Positions 1 to 9,269 of a stretch of 64,000 nucleotides of DNA are shown here, one piece after another. The stretch lies in the NCBI GenBank assembly GCA_002316315.1, contig DCDG01000023.1, positions 1 through 64,000 of the forward strand, given 5' to 3'. Both the position numbers and the translations under genes were made by a program. Source of the DNA: Candidatus Aminicenantes bacterium UBA1061 (GTDB taxonomy: Bacteria; Acidobacteriota; Aminicenantia; Aminicenantales; Saccharicenantaceae). The notes under the pieces are model-generated. The model was not told the origin of the DNA. It ran no database searches and saw nothing but the letters and a program-made list of their open reading frames with translations. Positions within the stretch are counted from its first letter, which is position 1. Every line of letters starts with the position of its first letter.

Positions 1-465
1 CCAATAAAAAAAGAAATATATTTTCTTTTTATTTATATTGGGTGTCTCATTATGAGCATTATTACTATTGCTGGTTTTATGCTTATCTCGGCAATTACAA
101 GTATCTATTTTTCATCTTTTAGTCTTGTTTCATTCCTGAAAGTATTATCTTATATTTGTTTAAATCAAATAACTATTTTTGCTCTTCTTTTTTTTATTTC
201 TTCTTGGGCACCAGGATCATCTAATTCTGTCTTACTCTTTTCGCTAGTCATAAGTTATCCTATTATTCGATTGCTTTTATTTTCAAATGATCCACATTTA
301 GAGAATATTTTAAATATCCTAAAAGATATAATTACTCCTTTCAAAATAGATCCTTTCATTAATCGAGAATTTTCTGTTTTGAAGCTTATTTATCATTGGT
401 TTGTTTATCCGATTTCATTACTTTATGGGACAATAAAAATAATAGAGAATAAAGAAATTATTTAG
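1..465 (+). CDS. Membrane protein, C-terminal part (5' end outside window)
   Basis: The frame is open from base 1 with no stop, so the gene very probably begins upstream and the ATG at 52 is only an internal methionine. The visible product (about 154 residues) is very hydrophobic, with three to four predicted membrane segments followed by a short polar tail and a TAG stop. Length and pattern would fit the C-terminal half of an ABC-2-type permease or another polytopic protein, but no diagnostic motif is visible, so no function is assigned. Codons are strongly AT-biased (many ttt, att, aaa), unlike the housekeeping genes after 17 kb, which suggests accessory or transferred DNA. Confidence 0.6.
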   Translation, partial: PIKKEIYFLFIYIGCLIMSIITIAGFMLISAITSIYFSSFSLVSFLKVLSYICLNQITIFALLFFISSWAPGSSNSVLLFSLVISYPIIRLLLFSNDPHLENILNILKDIITPFKIDPFINREFSVLKLIYHWFVYPISLLYGTIKIIENKEII

Positions 466-510
466 TGGCAAGTTGCCATATGAAATTTTCTCAAGTTTTA
501 TATTGAGAAG

Positions 511-545
511 GTCTAGTAGCCGGGACTAAATATAGCCCTCTTTTA
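511..545 (+). repeat. Copy of an IS-end-like dispersed repeat
   Basis: The stretch GGTCTAG...GGGACTAAATATAGCCCTCTTTTAA is nearly the reverse complement of 9270-9304. About 19 bases (AAATATAGCCCTCTTTTAA) are identical between the two copies. The copy at 9270-9304 forms the right inverted-repeat end of the element described at 7701-9304, so this copy may be the end of a second, decayed element reaching rightwards from here. No transposase is recognisable in 546-1126. Confidence 0.4.
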
Positions 546-1126
546 AGGTGTATTTCTTTTAACATACCGCACCCACTGGGCCGCCAGGTCAAGTTTTCCT
601 TGGCACAAGGACGGCAACTGAAGCTGCCACAGCTGACCTGCCTGTCTCCATATTCCTTATGGCCAGATGACACCTGTAAGTTCCTTGTTTAGTGGAAAAT
701 TCACTTTGAATTGAGAAAGGTTTCAGGCGATACTCAGGTCTGATTAGATCAAGTTCAACTGGCCAACTATCAACTTTCTGATCAAACTGGTCACAGAGCA
801 GGCTGACTGGTTCAATTCTGGCACCGGCTTCCTCCTAAAGTTCACCTTATTCATCTCGTGTCTTTTGTTCACGCTCAATGACATCTGCCCACAGAAAGGC
901 CCTGCTTCCCAGCCCCAGCGGGGACTTAACAATCTAAAATCAGAGCGTTTATGAATCAATCTTACTTACTTTTAGCATCCAGGCATTCTGTTCAGAATCA
1001 TAGCTCAGCTGGTAGAAATGCTCATTATAAATGGCAAAAGGAGAAGGATAAGTCGGAGCAGCCATCAAATAAAATCTCATTATTTATCAGGTAAGAATGT
1101 TTGCAAAAAAGGGGTCATTAGCTTAC
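546..1126. other. Intergenic region without a recognisable gene
   Basis: The two short open frames on the minus strand here (491-673 and 744-959) look unlike proteins (Cys/Arg/Ser-rich, no convincing ribosome binding site). At 1006-1022 the bases ATAGCTCAGCTGGTAGA match a tRNA D-arm, but no matching acceptor stem, anticodon stem or T-arm follows, so it is not called as a tRNA. Otherwise nothing is seen. Confidence 0.4.
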
Positions 1127-1132
1127 TATAAT
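1127..1132 (+). promoter_or_regulatory. Probable -10 box for the beta-propeller gene at 1182
   Basis: A perfect TATAAT lies 50 bases before the start codon of the gene at 1182. The only -35-like sequence, TTGCAA at 1101-1106, is 20 bases upstream, longer than the usual 16-18, so the promoter is tentative. Confidence 0.3.
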
Positions 1133-1181
1133 AAGTAGAAAGCATATTTACTGTCGGCTTGAAAAGGAGGGAGTAAGGGTC

Positions 1182-2264
1182 ATGAAAAGATATAGTTCAA
1201 GGCAATATCAACTGATAATCATCGCCTTCCTCGCCACCTTTTGCTTGAGTTCTCCAATCTATTCAGACCAGCCTTCCGGGAGTTCGAAGAGTCAGCCCAG
1301 AATAATTCCGCTGCCGGAAATCGAATCTCCCGGGTATGTCCGGGCAGAATTTGGAAAAGTATATATTCAGGATAAGACGAATATAGCAGTTTACTCTTTT
1401 GAAACGGGCCGCTTCTTAAAACATATCGGCCGTTCTGGCCAGGGACCCGGTGAATTCACCTTGCTCGGCTCATTTTACTTAGCTGAAGGCCGGATCGTGG
1501 CTGAGGATATAGGCAAAACCCTGTTTTTCTCCCCTGAAGGTGACTATCTTGGCCAGTTAATCCCACCGAGCCGGGTGATGATTTATCCCTATCTTCCCGT
1601 TGGTGATCATTTCGTTGGCGCCCCCCTCGAGAGGGCTGAAGATGGCCGGTCTCTGCCAGTGACGCTAATTGTTTATGACCAGGCTGGCAAGCCTTTAAAG
1701 CGGCTGCTGGAAATCCCCGACGTTATGCCGCCGCCTCCTCCTCGCCCTGGATCTTCTGTGCCCTCCGGGAAAGTCAATCAGCTGATGGTCAGGGAATATT
1801 TTGATTATATTGTTTATGACCATAAAATCTTCGTCGCTGATTCAAGCCAGGGTCTATCAATTAAAGTCTTTGACGAGTCGGGCAATCTTCTTTACGAGAT
1901 CCGCCATCCAATTGAAAAAACAAGAGTGCCAAAAGATTACCGTGATCGTGTTCTCAGAAGCTTACCAAAAAAGTTTCTGGAAAATAATCAACCTATCTTC
2001 CCGCCCTACTTTCCTTCGTTTGTAGCCTTTAAAATTGACGACGGCAAAATATATGTCATCACTCCCGCCCAGAAAAATCAGCTCAATGAAGTCATAACGA
2101 TGGACCTTAAAGGTCAAATCCTTGATAGAAGTTTCCGCTTTCAGAAGGAAATAGATTATGGGGTCCCAATTCGTTTTGCCCGCACCTTTGATGTGGAAAA
2201 GGACTGCTTTGTCTGGGTTGAGTATAATGAGCCAGCCGAGCGGTATGAACTTCACATTTATTAA
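1182..2264 (+). CDS. Exported 6-bladed beta-propeller protein
   Basis: A 360-residue protein with an N-terminal signal peptide (hydrophobic stretch about residues 11-24, cleavage probably near 'SPIYSDQ'). The mature part has the repeated strand pattern of NHL-like 6-bladed beta-propellers, with the family hallmark HIGRSGQGPGEF at residues 81-92 and later blades of the form 'KVFDESGNLL' and 'VITMDLKGQIL'. A proline run lies near residue 185. A strong Shine-Dalgarno (GGAGGGAG) supports the ATG at 1182. Such proteins occur in many paralogous copies in Aminicenantes-like genomes; their ligand is unknown and a role in binding extracellular sugars or peptides is only a guess. It is transcribed alone and converges on the rhamnosidase gene at 2409-5618. 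Confidence 0.8.
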   Translation: MKRYSSRQYQLIIIAFLATFCLSSPIYSDQPSGSSKSQPRIIPLPEIESPGYVRAEFGKVYIQDKTNIAVYSFETGRFLKHIGRSGQGPGEFTLLGSFYLAEGRIVAEDIGKTLFFSPEGDYLGQLIPPSRVMIYPYLPVGDHFVGAPLERAEDGRSLPVTLIVYDQAGKPLKRLLEIPDVMPPPPPRPGSSVPSGKVNQLMVREYFDYIVYDHKIFVADSSQGLSIKVFDESGNLLYEIRHPIEKTRVPKDYRDRVLRSLPKKFLENNQPIFPPYFPSFVAFKIDDGKIYVITPAQKNQLNEVITMDLKGQILDRSFRFQKEIDYGVPIRFARTFDVEKDCFVWVEYNEPAERYELHIY

Positions 2265-2327
2265 AAAGCTAAAAAATAGCGAAGATGGATTAAGCCTTCA
2301 TTCAACATAGCACCTGAGGAATTATAA

Positions 2328-2378
2328 CCTGTAGGGGAATGCTTACAGGGGAAATCTGTCAAAGGCACTACCTGACAG
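2328..2378. other. Two small hairpins between convergent genes
   Basis: CCTGTA at 2328-2333 pairs with TACAGG at 2344-2349, and CTGTCA at 2356-2361 pairs with TGACAG at 2373-2378. They lie between the 3' ends of two converging genes and could end transcription from either side, but neither is followed by a clear U tract. Confidence 0.3.
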
Positions 2379-2408
2379 GCGTCTATCCATTATCATCCAT
2401 CATCATTA

Positions 2409-5400
2409 TCATTTTAGCAGGCGGACCGGGCCAAGAAGACCTGATGGAACCAGGGGATCTCTCTGGCGGTAAAAGCGGTGGGTGGTAAAGGTCAAGCGTC
2501 TGGTTGGTCGTGGGCTTCCAGTCAGGAGCCATTGAGGCCACTGCCCATTAACCACGCCGTCCCAGGGCTCATTTTCATCACCTATTAACCGGTTTATCCA
2601 CAGATTGGCCACTTCTATTTCCAGATGGTTTCCTCTTTTTCCGATTCCGCTTAATCTGACTCTGGCCGGCTTTGTCCAGACAATTCCCTGGTCGCGGCCA
2701 TTCAGCTTGACCCTGGCCAAGCAAAAGACCTCACCCAGGTCAAGGTAAAAAGCCTCCTTCCTCGAAATCTCAACTCCTTCTGGCAGGTCAAACTCAACAG
2801 TATAAACCGCCGTCCCGGAATAATATCTGATGCCATCATCCGGATGAATGGCCCAGTCTAAAAGCTCTTCCAAGACTACCTCGCCCGGGCCGCCCCAGAG
2901 CGGGTCGAACTTAACTTTCCATGGCCCTCTTAAGGTTAATATGGCCTGCTGCTCAGGGAAATTCCTAAAGACGGACTGCCTGGAGCCGGCAGTTTGATCG
3001 GGGCTTTGATTTTTTTCTGCGGTTTTCTTTTTGGCAGTTGTTTCATCCTTCGCAGCATTTTCCGGCGCTGAAGAAATCCCGGCAGGAAGGTTGGGAAGGC
3101 CGGCGACGCTGCCGTCTTTCTTAAAAACAATAAAAAAGCTCTGCTCTGGTTCCAGCCTGACCTCAAGCCGCACGCCGCCCTGCTCCACCCCCTGGGCTCC
3201 TTCCAGCGGTCGTCTTTCACCTGATAGAGGATCCCAGAGCTCAGCCTGGAGTGAACCGTCTCTAAAGGTGCAGACATCATCAACTAATTCGCCGCTTCGA
3301 TTTGAGATAAAATAGATTTCCTGCCCGGTTTCAGTCAGCGACCGGTGGGTGTAGCGAATTTTCCCGGAGGAACAACTAAAATCAGGTGAAACTCCGATCT
3401 TTTCTAAAATCCCGGCCGTTATCTCATAGTCAGGGTAAAGCCGGGCTTGAAGCGGATTGGAATTGCTCTTGACTGCTTCAGGATTGAGGTTGCCGCCCCA
3501 GAATATTTTCCCTTTCCCATAAATTTTCTCTTCAGCGAGCTGCGGCTTTTCCAGACTTCCCCAGATGTTTTTAGCCAGCCCCTCTACCTCAAGGTCACAA
3601 TCGGGGAAACCCTTTAGCGAAGGCGATTTTCGGGGCGGGTTACCAATAACCGTCGCCCCTTCCCGTATCAGCTCCTCTATTTTCCTTAAAAGCTCTGGAG
3701 TCATGGTCTCAAAAGCCGGCAGCACCAGAAGCTTATAGCTGGCCCCGCCGGGAAAAACTATCTGGCTTTTTTCCACTTTAGCCAGTTTCATCAGAGCTTC
3801 AGGCGAACAACCATCAAAGGAGAAACCCTTCCTATCCGGAAGGAATTCCGTCCCGTCCATAGCATCCGGGGCTGGCCTGAAAACCTGCGGGGCACCCTCA
3901 GGAATTAGATAAAGCAGATCGGCGACCGGTTTTCCCTGGGCTAAAAGAAACTGGCATCTGGCGATGTATTCATGATAGGCCCTGACCATTGGCCACCAGG
4001 TCTGTCTGTTATCCCAGTGGACACCATAAGGACCCATGGTCATCCCTGGTTTGAGCTTTTCATCAAGCGAACTATGAGCAAAAGTGTGAAAGATAAGCCG
4101 ATTCAGCCCCTGACAGAAGGCCCAGTCAGTTTGATTTTTCATGTTACCCGGATATTTTTTCCAGGCTTCCTCCGCCTCGGCAGTAAAAGCTTCGGCCGCC
4201 ACAACCCGAGCGCCCGTTATATGAGCAATCGAGGTAGCCTCAATTACACTGAAAGAGGAATTATAGCCAAAGCCATCACTCCAGAACTCGCTCATCGGGA
4301 CATCAGCCACTGCCCCCAGGTCAAAATCCGAGGCGGGATTCATGTCATAAGGCTCAATGGAAAGCTTAAAGCCATATTTCCTGCCAAACTCTTTAAACTC
4401 GAGGGCGTGATTTTCAACAATCAGTTCGCTCGAGGTCTTTCTCAGGTCCCACAAAAATCTTTCGCTTTCCTCAAGTGTTCCAACCTGACAGCCGGCATAG
4501 ACAGGATAATAAGGCAGAGGGTCATAGCCGCGGCGCTTAATAAACTCCTGCCTGAAATTCTGGCTCCAATTTTGAGCGCCCATTTCCCAGCTATCAATAT
4601 GAATCATCTTCCAGCCGCCGCCTGGCTTCGAACCGTCGGGCTGGATCCGTTCTAAGACCGGGCCAAGGTAATGATTAAGATGAGACTCAAAAGCCTCCCG
4701 GCTAAACTTATCGCACTCAAAGCCCAGCCCGGGAAGGGGCGCCGGTCTGGTCACCGCCCCGTTATTCCTGGCGACAAAACGTATAACTGTCCAGTTACCA
4801 GGCGGAATCTCCCAGTCAAGGCTGCCATCGGGCTTTAATCTGCTGGTCAGGTCAATTATCTTTTCCTTTTTGATAGCCGATCCAGCCGGCCCGCTCGCCT
4901 CAGTGGGTGGTGGAAGATATGGCCAGACACCCGGCTGGGAAGTAAAAGGAGCCCGGTAATAGAGAGCTTTTTCCTCAATCAGTGTGATGCGGCTATCCAT
5001 TTCAGGCGTGGGAAAGGCCAGAACCGCCACATCCTGATACCAGTCTTCTCTCGCCTGTTTAAGCTCTGGAGTCAGCGTATTTTCTCCAAAAAAGGGAGTT
5101 TTGGGCCGTGGGACGGGTAGCTTCGAATCAAATTTCCCGGGGCCTTTGACCCTGACTTCAGAGGAGACCAGATGCTGCATGGATTCCTCAGGCTTAACCC
5201 ACGGGCCGCCGCTTCCCGCCCAGCCCGGGCCTGAGCCCATGATGATTTTTATGCCCAGCCTTTCTCCTTCTTTAACGGCATGTTCGAAAAGTTCCTGCCA
5301 TTTCTGGCTTAAAAAATCAACCTGACCACGTGGCACACCCACATTGACTTCCAGAAAAAGTGCCCAGCCGATGCCGACTTCTTTCATGGCCTCCAGCTCC

Positions 5401-5618
5401 CGGGTCATTGCTTCCCGGCTTAAGTTGCCATCCATGAAATACCAGTAAACACCGGGCCTGTATTCTGGAGGAGGCGAGGCGAAGCCCTGTTCGAGAGTCC
5501 CCTGTTTTGAAGAAGAACAGCCTGATTCAAAAACCAGGCCAAAAACAGTCAAGATCAAGAGAACTGAAAAAATTCCAGGGCTAATTAAAATTCGCCTGGA
5601 GGTTTTAATACTGTTCAT
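2409..5618 (-). CDS. GH106-type alpha-L-rhamnosidase, lipoprotein
   Basis: A 1069-residue exported glycosidase. The first 35 residues form a signal peptide ending in a Cys (FESGCSSS), so it is probably a lipoprotein held on the membrane. The next part (YWYFMDGNLSREAMTRELE, then GIKIIMGSGPGWAGSGGPW) is characteristic of the large glycoside hydrolase 106 family, which removes L-rhamnose from pectic or other plant polysaccharides. A long alpha/beta catalytic region follows (about residues 60-640), including EAFTAEAEEAW and a tryptophan-rich 'HWDNRQTWW' segment, then beta-sandwich domains; the last ~180 residues resemble a galactose-binding-like module. A low-complexity Lys/Ala/Thr linker around residue 865 joins them. 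Length fits the family. The catalytic glutamates cannot be assigned by eye with certainty. No strong Shine-Dalgarno is seen before the ATG. Confidence 0.85.
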   Translation of the reverse strand: MNSIKTSRRILISPGIFSVLLILTVFGLVFESGCSSSKQGTLEQGFASPPPEYRPGVYWYFMDGNLSREAMTRELEAMKEVGIGWALFLEVNVGVPRGQVDFLSQKWQELFEHAVKEGERLGIKIIMGSGPGWAGSGGPWVKPEESMQHLVSSEVRVKGPGKFDSKLPVPRPKTPFFGENTLTPELKQAREDWYQDVAVLAFPTPEMDSRITLIEEKALYYRAPFTSQPGVWPYLPPPTEASGPAGSAIKKEKIIDLTSRLKPDGSLDWEIPPGNWTVIRFVARNNGAVTRPAPLPGLGFECDKFSREAFESHLNHYLGPVLERIQPDGSKPGGGWKMIHIDSWEMGAQNWSQNFRQEFIKRRGYDPLPYYPVYAGCQVGTLEESERFLWDLRKTSSELIVENHALEFKEFGRKYGFKLSIEPYDMNPASDFDLGAVADVPMSEFWSDGFGYNSSFSVIEATSIAHITGARVVAAEAFTAEAEEAWKKYPGNMKNQTDWAFCQGLNRLIFHTFAHSSLDEKLKPGMTMGPYGVHWDNRQTWWPMVRAYHEYIARCQFLLAQGKPVADLLYLIPEGAPQVFRPAPDAMDGTEFLPDRKGFSFDGCSPEALMKLAKVEKSQIVFPGGASYKLLVLPAFETMTPELLRKIEELIREGATVIGNPPRKSPSLKGFPDCDLEVEGLAKNIWGSLEKPQLAEEKIYGKGKIFWGGNLNPEAVKSNSNPLQARLYPDYEITAGILEKIGVSPDFSCSSGKIRYTHRSLTETGQEIYFISNRSGELVDDVCTFRDGSLQAELWDPLSGERRPLEGAQGVEQGGVRLEVRLEPEQSFFIVFKKDGSVAGLPNLPAGISSAPENAAKDETTAKKKTAEKNQSPDQTAGSRQSVFRNFPEQQAILTLRGPWKVKFDPLWGGPGEVVLEELLDWAIHPDDGIRYYSGTAVYTVEFDLPEGVEISRKEAFYLDLGEVFCLARVKLNGRDQGIVWTKPARVRLSGIGKRGNHLEIEVANLWINRLIGDENEPWDGVVNGQWPQWLLTGSPRPTRRLTFTTHRFYRQRDPLVPSGLLGPVRLLK

Positions 5619-5933
5619 TTTTTTACCACAACTTTTAGCACGACTTTAACCACAAATCTAAAAATTTTACTTTTCCAGCATAAGCTGCCAGAAGACAGCC
5701 TGTCAAGGAATTAAACTGACCCTCTGGGAAGTCTGTTGGAGGAAAGGTAATGGACTTAATGACCTGGTTATTCCAGCATAGCCGAAGTCCGAGTGAACCT
5801 CATTGAAAGTCTGGGACTAAATGGATATCTATTTGCTCGCCAATGGGAACCTTAGCGTAAATAACACCTCTAAAAAAATACTTGACAAGCCGCTTTTTTT
5901 TACATTAATTTTGTTTAAGAAGCGGTTACGAAA
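5619..5933. other. Intergenic region with a promoter-like sequence
   Basis: About 315 bases between divergently transcribed genes. TTGACA at 5882-5887 is followed after 16 bases by ATTAAT at 5904-5909, a plausible sigma-70 promoter reading toward the gene at 5934. 'TTCCAGCATA' occurs twice (near 5672 and 5772). Nothing else is recognised. Confidence 0.35.
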
Positions 5934-6461
5934 GTGTGGAAAAGGGGATGGGTTTTTTCTAGAACAGGTTGCTGTATTCTGCAAAAGCTTAAGAGAGTGA
6001 CTGCTTGCCTTTGCTGTCTTAAAAGACGGATTGATATATTAAACAAAGAGCTGAAGTTCATAATCGAAAAAAAGAAGGAATGGGCGATACAGTGGGCATC
6101 TATTAATTCAACCCCTCAAAATCACCATTTTTATTATAACAGCACTATTCCTGAAGATTCCTATTATTACCGGAATAAGACAGCTAATCCAAAACATTTA
6201 TTCATAATTGAACTATTAAAAAACGTTTACATAAAGTTTAAGAATAAAAGTTTATCTCTTTTAATATTTATTCCAGCCGCTCTAGTTTTAGAGAAAGATA
6301 AAGAACTCTGTCTTAGAGATATGACTATTATTACGAATGGCTATGAGAAATTTAAGGCACTTTTTAATGTTCCAACTTGCTGTGAGAAATTCTATATATT
6401 TGATAAATCCGGAAACTTAGTTAAAGAAGGCTTTAATTCAATTGGATATACCGGAAGGTGA
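5934..6461 (+). CDS. Hypothetical protein, possible redoxin-like remnant
   Basis: A 175-residue frame that can start at GTG 5934, only about 24 bases after a possible -10 box. The N-terminal 50 residues are Lys/Arg/Cys-rich with several CC pairs. The C-terminal half (SLSLLIFIPAAL ... YEKFKALFNV ... KFYIFDKSGNLVKEG) has the order of strands expected in the second half of a thioredoxin/AhpC-TSA fold, where '[YF]-x-hydrophobic-D-x-x-G' ends the sheet. There is no CxxC active-site motif, so it would be an inactive or degraded redoxin, or unrelated. It directly precedes a frameshifted beta-propeller gene (59-base gap) and may share its transcript. Composition is very AT-rich. Confidence 0.4.
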   Translation: MWKRGWVFSRTGCCILQKLKRVTACLCCLKRRIDILNKELKFIIEKKKEWAIQWASINSTPQNHHFYYNSTIPEDSYYYRNKTANPKHLFIIELLKNVYIKFKNKSLSLLIFIPAALVLEKDKELCLRDMTIITNGYEKFKALFNVPTCCEKFYIFDKSGNLVKEGFNSIGYTGR

Positions 6462-6520
6462 GTGTTATGAAGAATTTTTTTCCCATTTGGATAAAGTTGT
6501 AAATAATTGAAGGAATTAGA

Positions 6521-7625
6521 ATGGTAAAAGAAGAAAGAAAAGTTTTCTTTTTCAGGTTGATCTTTTTTATTTTTGCCATACTAAATATTCTCGTCTCGGT
6601 AAATTTATCTTTTGGCCAGGTCGAAGACCTGAGGAAAAGAGAAGAGGAACGGATCAAAGAGTTGGAAAAAGCCTTAAAATTATATCCTGTTGCCCCAAAG
6701 GCTATAAAGCTTGATTATAAATTCAGTTTTCCTGGCAATGATTTAGAGCGTGGTGGGGTCTATTTCGTTGGAGCTGATCATCTGTGTTTTGATAACGATG
6801 GAAATATTTATATCTCAGATAGTCGCGAAAATTGTATCTATAAATTTGATTTACAAGGTAGATTTCTAAAAAAAGATGGGAAGAAGGGGGCAAGGGCCCA
6901 AGGAATTCAATAACGTCCTTTTTCTGGATACAGATAAAGAAAACAATCTTATCGTTTATGATGGTGGTAACAGGAGAATTCAGATACTTGACTCCAATGG
7001 TAATTACCTGAGAAGTTTTAAAATATTTAATACTGGATGGGCGATGGTTTGTAATAAACGAGGCTACATTTATGCCGGGTTAAGAGCTTTCAACTTAAAT
7101 GATCCATTAGTTGGCGTTTTTGATTATCAGGGCAAAATGATAAGTTCTTTTGGCCAGCGTCTTAATTTCCCTACACGTTCTTTCGGCTCTCTTCCTATTC
7201 GTCTGGCGGTGAATAATAAGGATGAGTTATTCGTAACCTGGTGGTTCTTGCCTGTGGTGAGGAGATATTCAGAGGGAGGAGAATTGCTATCGGAATATGA
7301 AATCAAGCATAAAATAATGCAGGAAGAAGGAAAAAAGAATTATGAGGTATTATCAAAAACGAGCGATTCCCCACCAAGGTTACATATCATAATGACAAAT
7401 ATAAGAGCTAAAGATGATGGGCTCTATTTGTTACGATATTATCCTCGAATCGAACTATTAGAGGTTGGTCTGGACGGAGAAATAAAAAACATTTACTGGG
7501 CAGATCAAACTTACGATTTTATAGCTTCTGATTTCTTGATAAAAGAAGACGATAAAGAGAAATATCTTTATATCTTGCAAAATAGTCCCGAGAATAAAAT
7601 TATTGTCTATTCGGCTAAAAAATAA
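6521..7625 (+). pseudogene. 6-bladed beta-propeller gene with a frameshift
   Basis: Two overlapping frames together give one complete exported beta-propeller of about 367 residues. The first (from ATG 6521) has a signal peptide (FFFRLIFFIFAILNILVSV, cleavage near SFGQ) and the first blade, and breaks off after 'GRFLKK'. The second continues with 'MGRRGQGPKEFNN', which is exactly the family motif expected next. The switch falls in a run of seven A at 6868-6874: reading it as six A restores 'FLKKMGRRGQGPKEF'. This could be a disabling mutation, a sequencing or assembly error, or transcript slippage on the A run. The rest (to residue ~360) is intact and shows no further damage, which argues for a recent event. 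Confidence 0.75.
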
Positions 7626-7776
7626 AAAAATGGACGTAAAATGTTTAAAAGCCATAACCTAATTGTAGTTTGCTTATTAGTCTTTGTATTATTGGTATAA
7701 TGGTCTAGCATATTCAGACCAAAAGTGGTCGCAAAATAAGGTGTGTTTCCTTAGAATAAGATAGGAGGAAACACAG

Positions 7777-8085
7777 ATGAAAAGACGGAAGACTTACGAT
7801 GACCAGTTCAAAGCCAGGGTGGCTCTGGAGGCGGTCAAGGGAGAAAAGACCATTTCTGAGATAGCAGCTCAGTTTGAGGTGCATCCCAATCAGATAATCA
7901 AGTGGAAGAGGCAGCTTTTAGAGAACGTAGCGGGTGTATTTTCAAGGAAGCAGGGGCCGGAGGTAGAAGAGATGAAGGAGTTGATAGATAAGCTGTACAA
8001 GAAGATTGGGGAGCAGGACATAGAGCTTGAGTTTTTAAAAAAAAGTACAGGCAACTTCAGAACCTGTAAAAAGGAGTCAAAATGA
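7777..8085 (+). CDS. IS3-family transposase OrfA (orphan)
   Basis: A 102-residue protein with the N-terminal helix-turn-helix typical of IS3-family OrfA (KRRKTYDDQFKARVALEAV ... ISEIAAQFEVHPNQIIKWKR) followed by a leucine-zipper-like coiled coil (about residues 65-92, ending 'IELEFLKKS'). In intact elements a run of A near this point makes a -1 frameshift into OrfB; the A8G run at 8038-8046 is present, but no OrfB (DDE integrase) follows. A GGAGGAAACAC ribosome site precedes the ATG. The stop codon overlaps the start of the next gene (ATGA at 8082-8085). Without OrfB it cannot transpose itself. Confidence 0.85.
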   Translation: MKRRKTYDDQFKARVALEAVKGEKTISEIAAQFEVHPNQIIKWKRQLLENVAGVFSRKQGPEVEEMKELIDKLYKKIGEQDIELEFLKKSTGNFRTCKKESK

Positions 8086-9197
8086 ATCCTAAAATGTGGA
8101 ATATCTTCACCCTAATTTCAATCAGCATTTTAAGCTTTGACGTTTCTTGCGGACGGCAAAACGCGGTCTGGCAGGGCAAGATTGAAGAGAAAGAAGGGGT
8201 CGTCATAGTCAGGAATCCCAAAGAGCCAATCTATGATGAGAGCGTATTTTCCCTTGAGCCGGAATTATCAATTGGAAATCAACCTGCGCAATCAGAGTCC
8301 GCATTTTCGGAGATAGGAAATGTTATAGTTGATAGGGAAGGAAGGATTTATGTCTCGGACCCAAAAGAGGTTCAGATTAAAGTCTTTGATAATAATGGTG
8401 CTTATCTAAGGACGATAGGAAGAAGAGGCCAGGGCCCGGGTGAGCTCGAGGCAGTCACTGGCTTGCAGATTATGGACAATGGGGAGCTGGCTATCTTTGA
8501 CATGAATACCAGGCGCATAACTTTTTATACTCCCGAAGGAAAGTTCTTACGAGTCTTATTAACTGACAAAATTCCTGCCACCAGGTTACAACTTGACGCC
8601 AAGAGAAATTTTATCGCCAGCACTTACCTCCTTGAAAACCTGAAAGCAATTACTGAAATCAAAATTTTTGGCGATAATCAGAATTTTCTCCAGGTACTTG
8701 ATACTTCAGAGCCAGCTAATATTTTTAATCCTTTTCTTCCTTACACTGACTGGAGGCTGGCTGAAAATGGCAACCTCTATCTTGGCTATAACAAAAATTA
8801 CGAAATAGCAATATTTAATTCAGAGTGGCAACTGACTAAAAAGATACTCAAAGATTATGACCCCATAAAAATAAGTAGCGAGGAGAAAAAGGAAGCACTG
8901 AAGAAGTTTCCTTACTCTAAGGACGTTAAGCTTCCCAGCTTCTATCCTGCCTTTTCTGGGTTTGTAGTTGATGATCAGGGCCTGATATATGTTAAAACAT
9001 GGAAAAAAGCAAAAGCTGCCAATGCCTTTTACTATGATGTCTTTGATCCTCAAGGAAGGTACGTAGCGAAAATCCCGCTTAGCTGGTCTCTGCAGGTATG
9101 TAAGAGCGGCAGGACGTATATGATAGAAGAGAACAAAGAAGGGTTTCCAATTGTCAAAAGGTATAAGACCCTTTGGAAGGTTAAGCTTATTCAATGA
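8082..9197 (+). CDS. 6-bladed beta-propeller protein, probable lipoprotein
   Basis: A 371-residue protein. The N-terminus has a hydrophobic stretch (IFTLISISILSF) ending at a Cys (DVSC at about residue 24), a weak lipobox. The family motif TIGRRGQGPGELE is at about residue 110, and blades such as 'VIVDREGRIYVSDPKEVQI' and 'FDMNTRRITFYTPEGKF' are clear. AAGGAG, 6 bases before the ATG, lies inside the end of the orfA frame, so translation is probably coupled to the transposase remnant and the gene may be expressed from the IS promoter. The position directly after orfA, inside inverted repeats, is unusual. Ligand and role are unknown. Confidence 0.8.
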   Translation: MNPKMWNIFTLISISILSFDVSCGRQNAVWQGKIEEKEGVVIVRNPKEPIYDESVFSLEPELSIGNQPAQSESAFSEIGNVIVDREGRIYVSDPKEVQIKVFDNNGAYLRTIGRRGQGPGELEAVTGLQIMDNGELAIFDMNTRRITFYTPEGKFLRVLLTDKIPATRLQLDAKRNFIASTYLLENLKAITEIKIFGDNQNFLQVLDTSEPANIFNPFLPYTDWRLAENGNLYLGYNKNYEIAIFNSEWQLTKKILKDYDPIKISSEEKKEALKKFPYSKDVKLPSFYPAFSGFVVDDQGLIYVKTWKKAKAANAFYYDVFDPQGRYVAKIPLSWSLQVCKSGRTYMIEENKEGFPIVKRYKTLWKVKLIQ

Positions 9198-9269
9198 CCG
9201 TTGGTCTCATACATTGGTGATAACCTAATTAGCCTGATATATGGGCAGACGGAAAAGATGGTTGGTTTA

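Noticed and set aside
491..959. Two minus-strand open frames of 60 and 71 codons
   Set aside because: Cys/Arg/Ser-rich, no ribosome site, no similarity to a known family; the first overlaps the dispersed repeat.
1000..1045. tRNA-like D-arm sequence (ATAGCTCAGCTGGTAGA)
   Set aside because: No acceptor stem pairing, no proper anticodon stem and no GGTTCGAnTCC T-arm follow; at most a decayed fragment.
3972..4655. Long plus-strand frame inside the rhamnosidase gene
   Set aside because: Lies antisense to a clearly conserved glycosidase; its composition follows from the codon use of the real gene.
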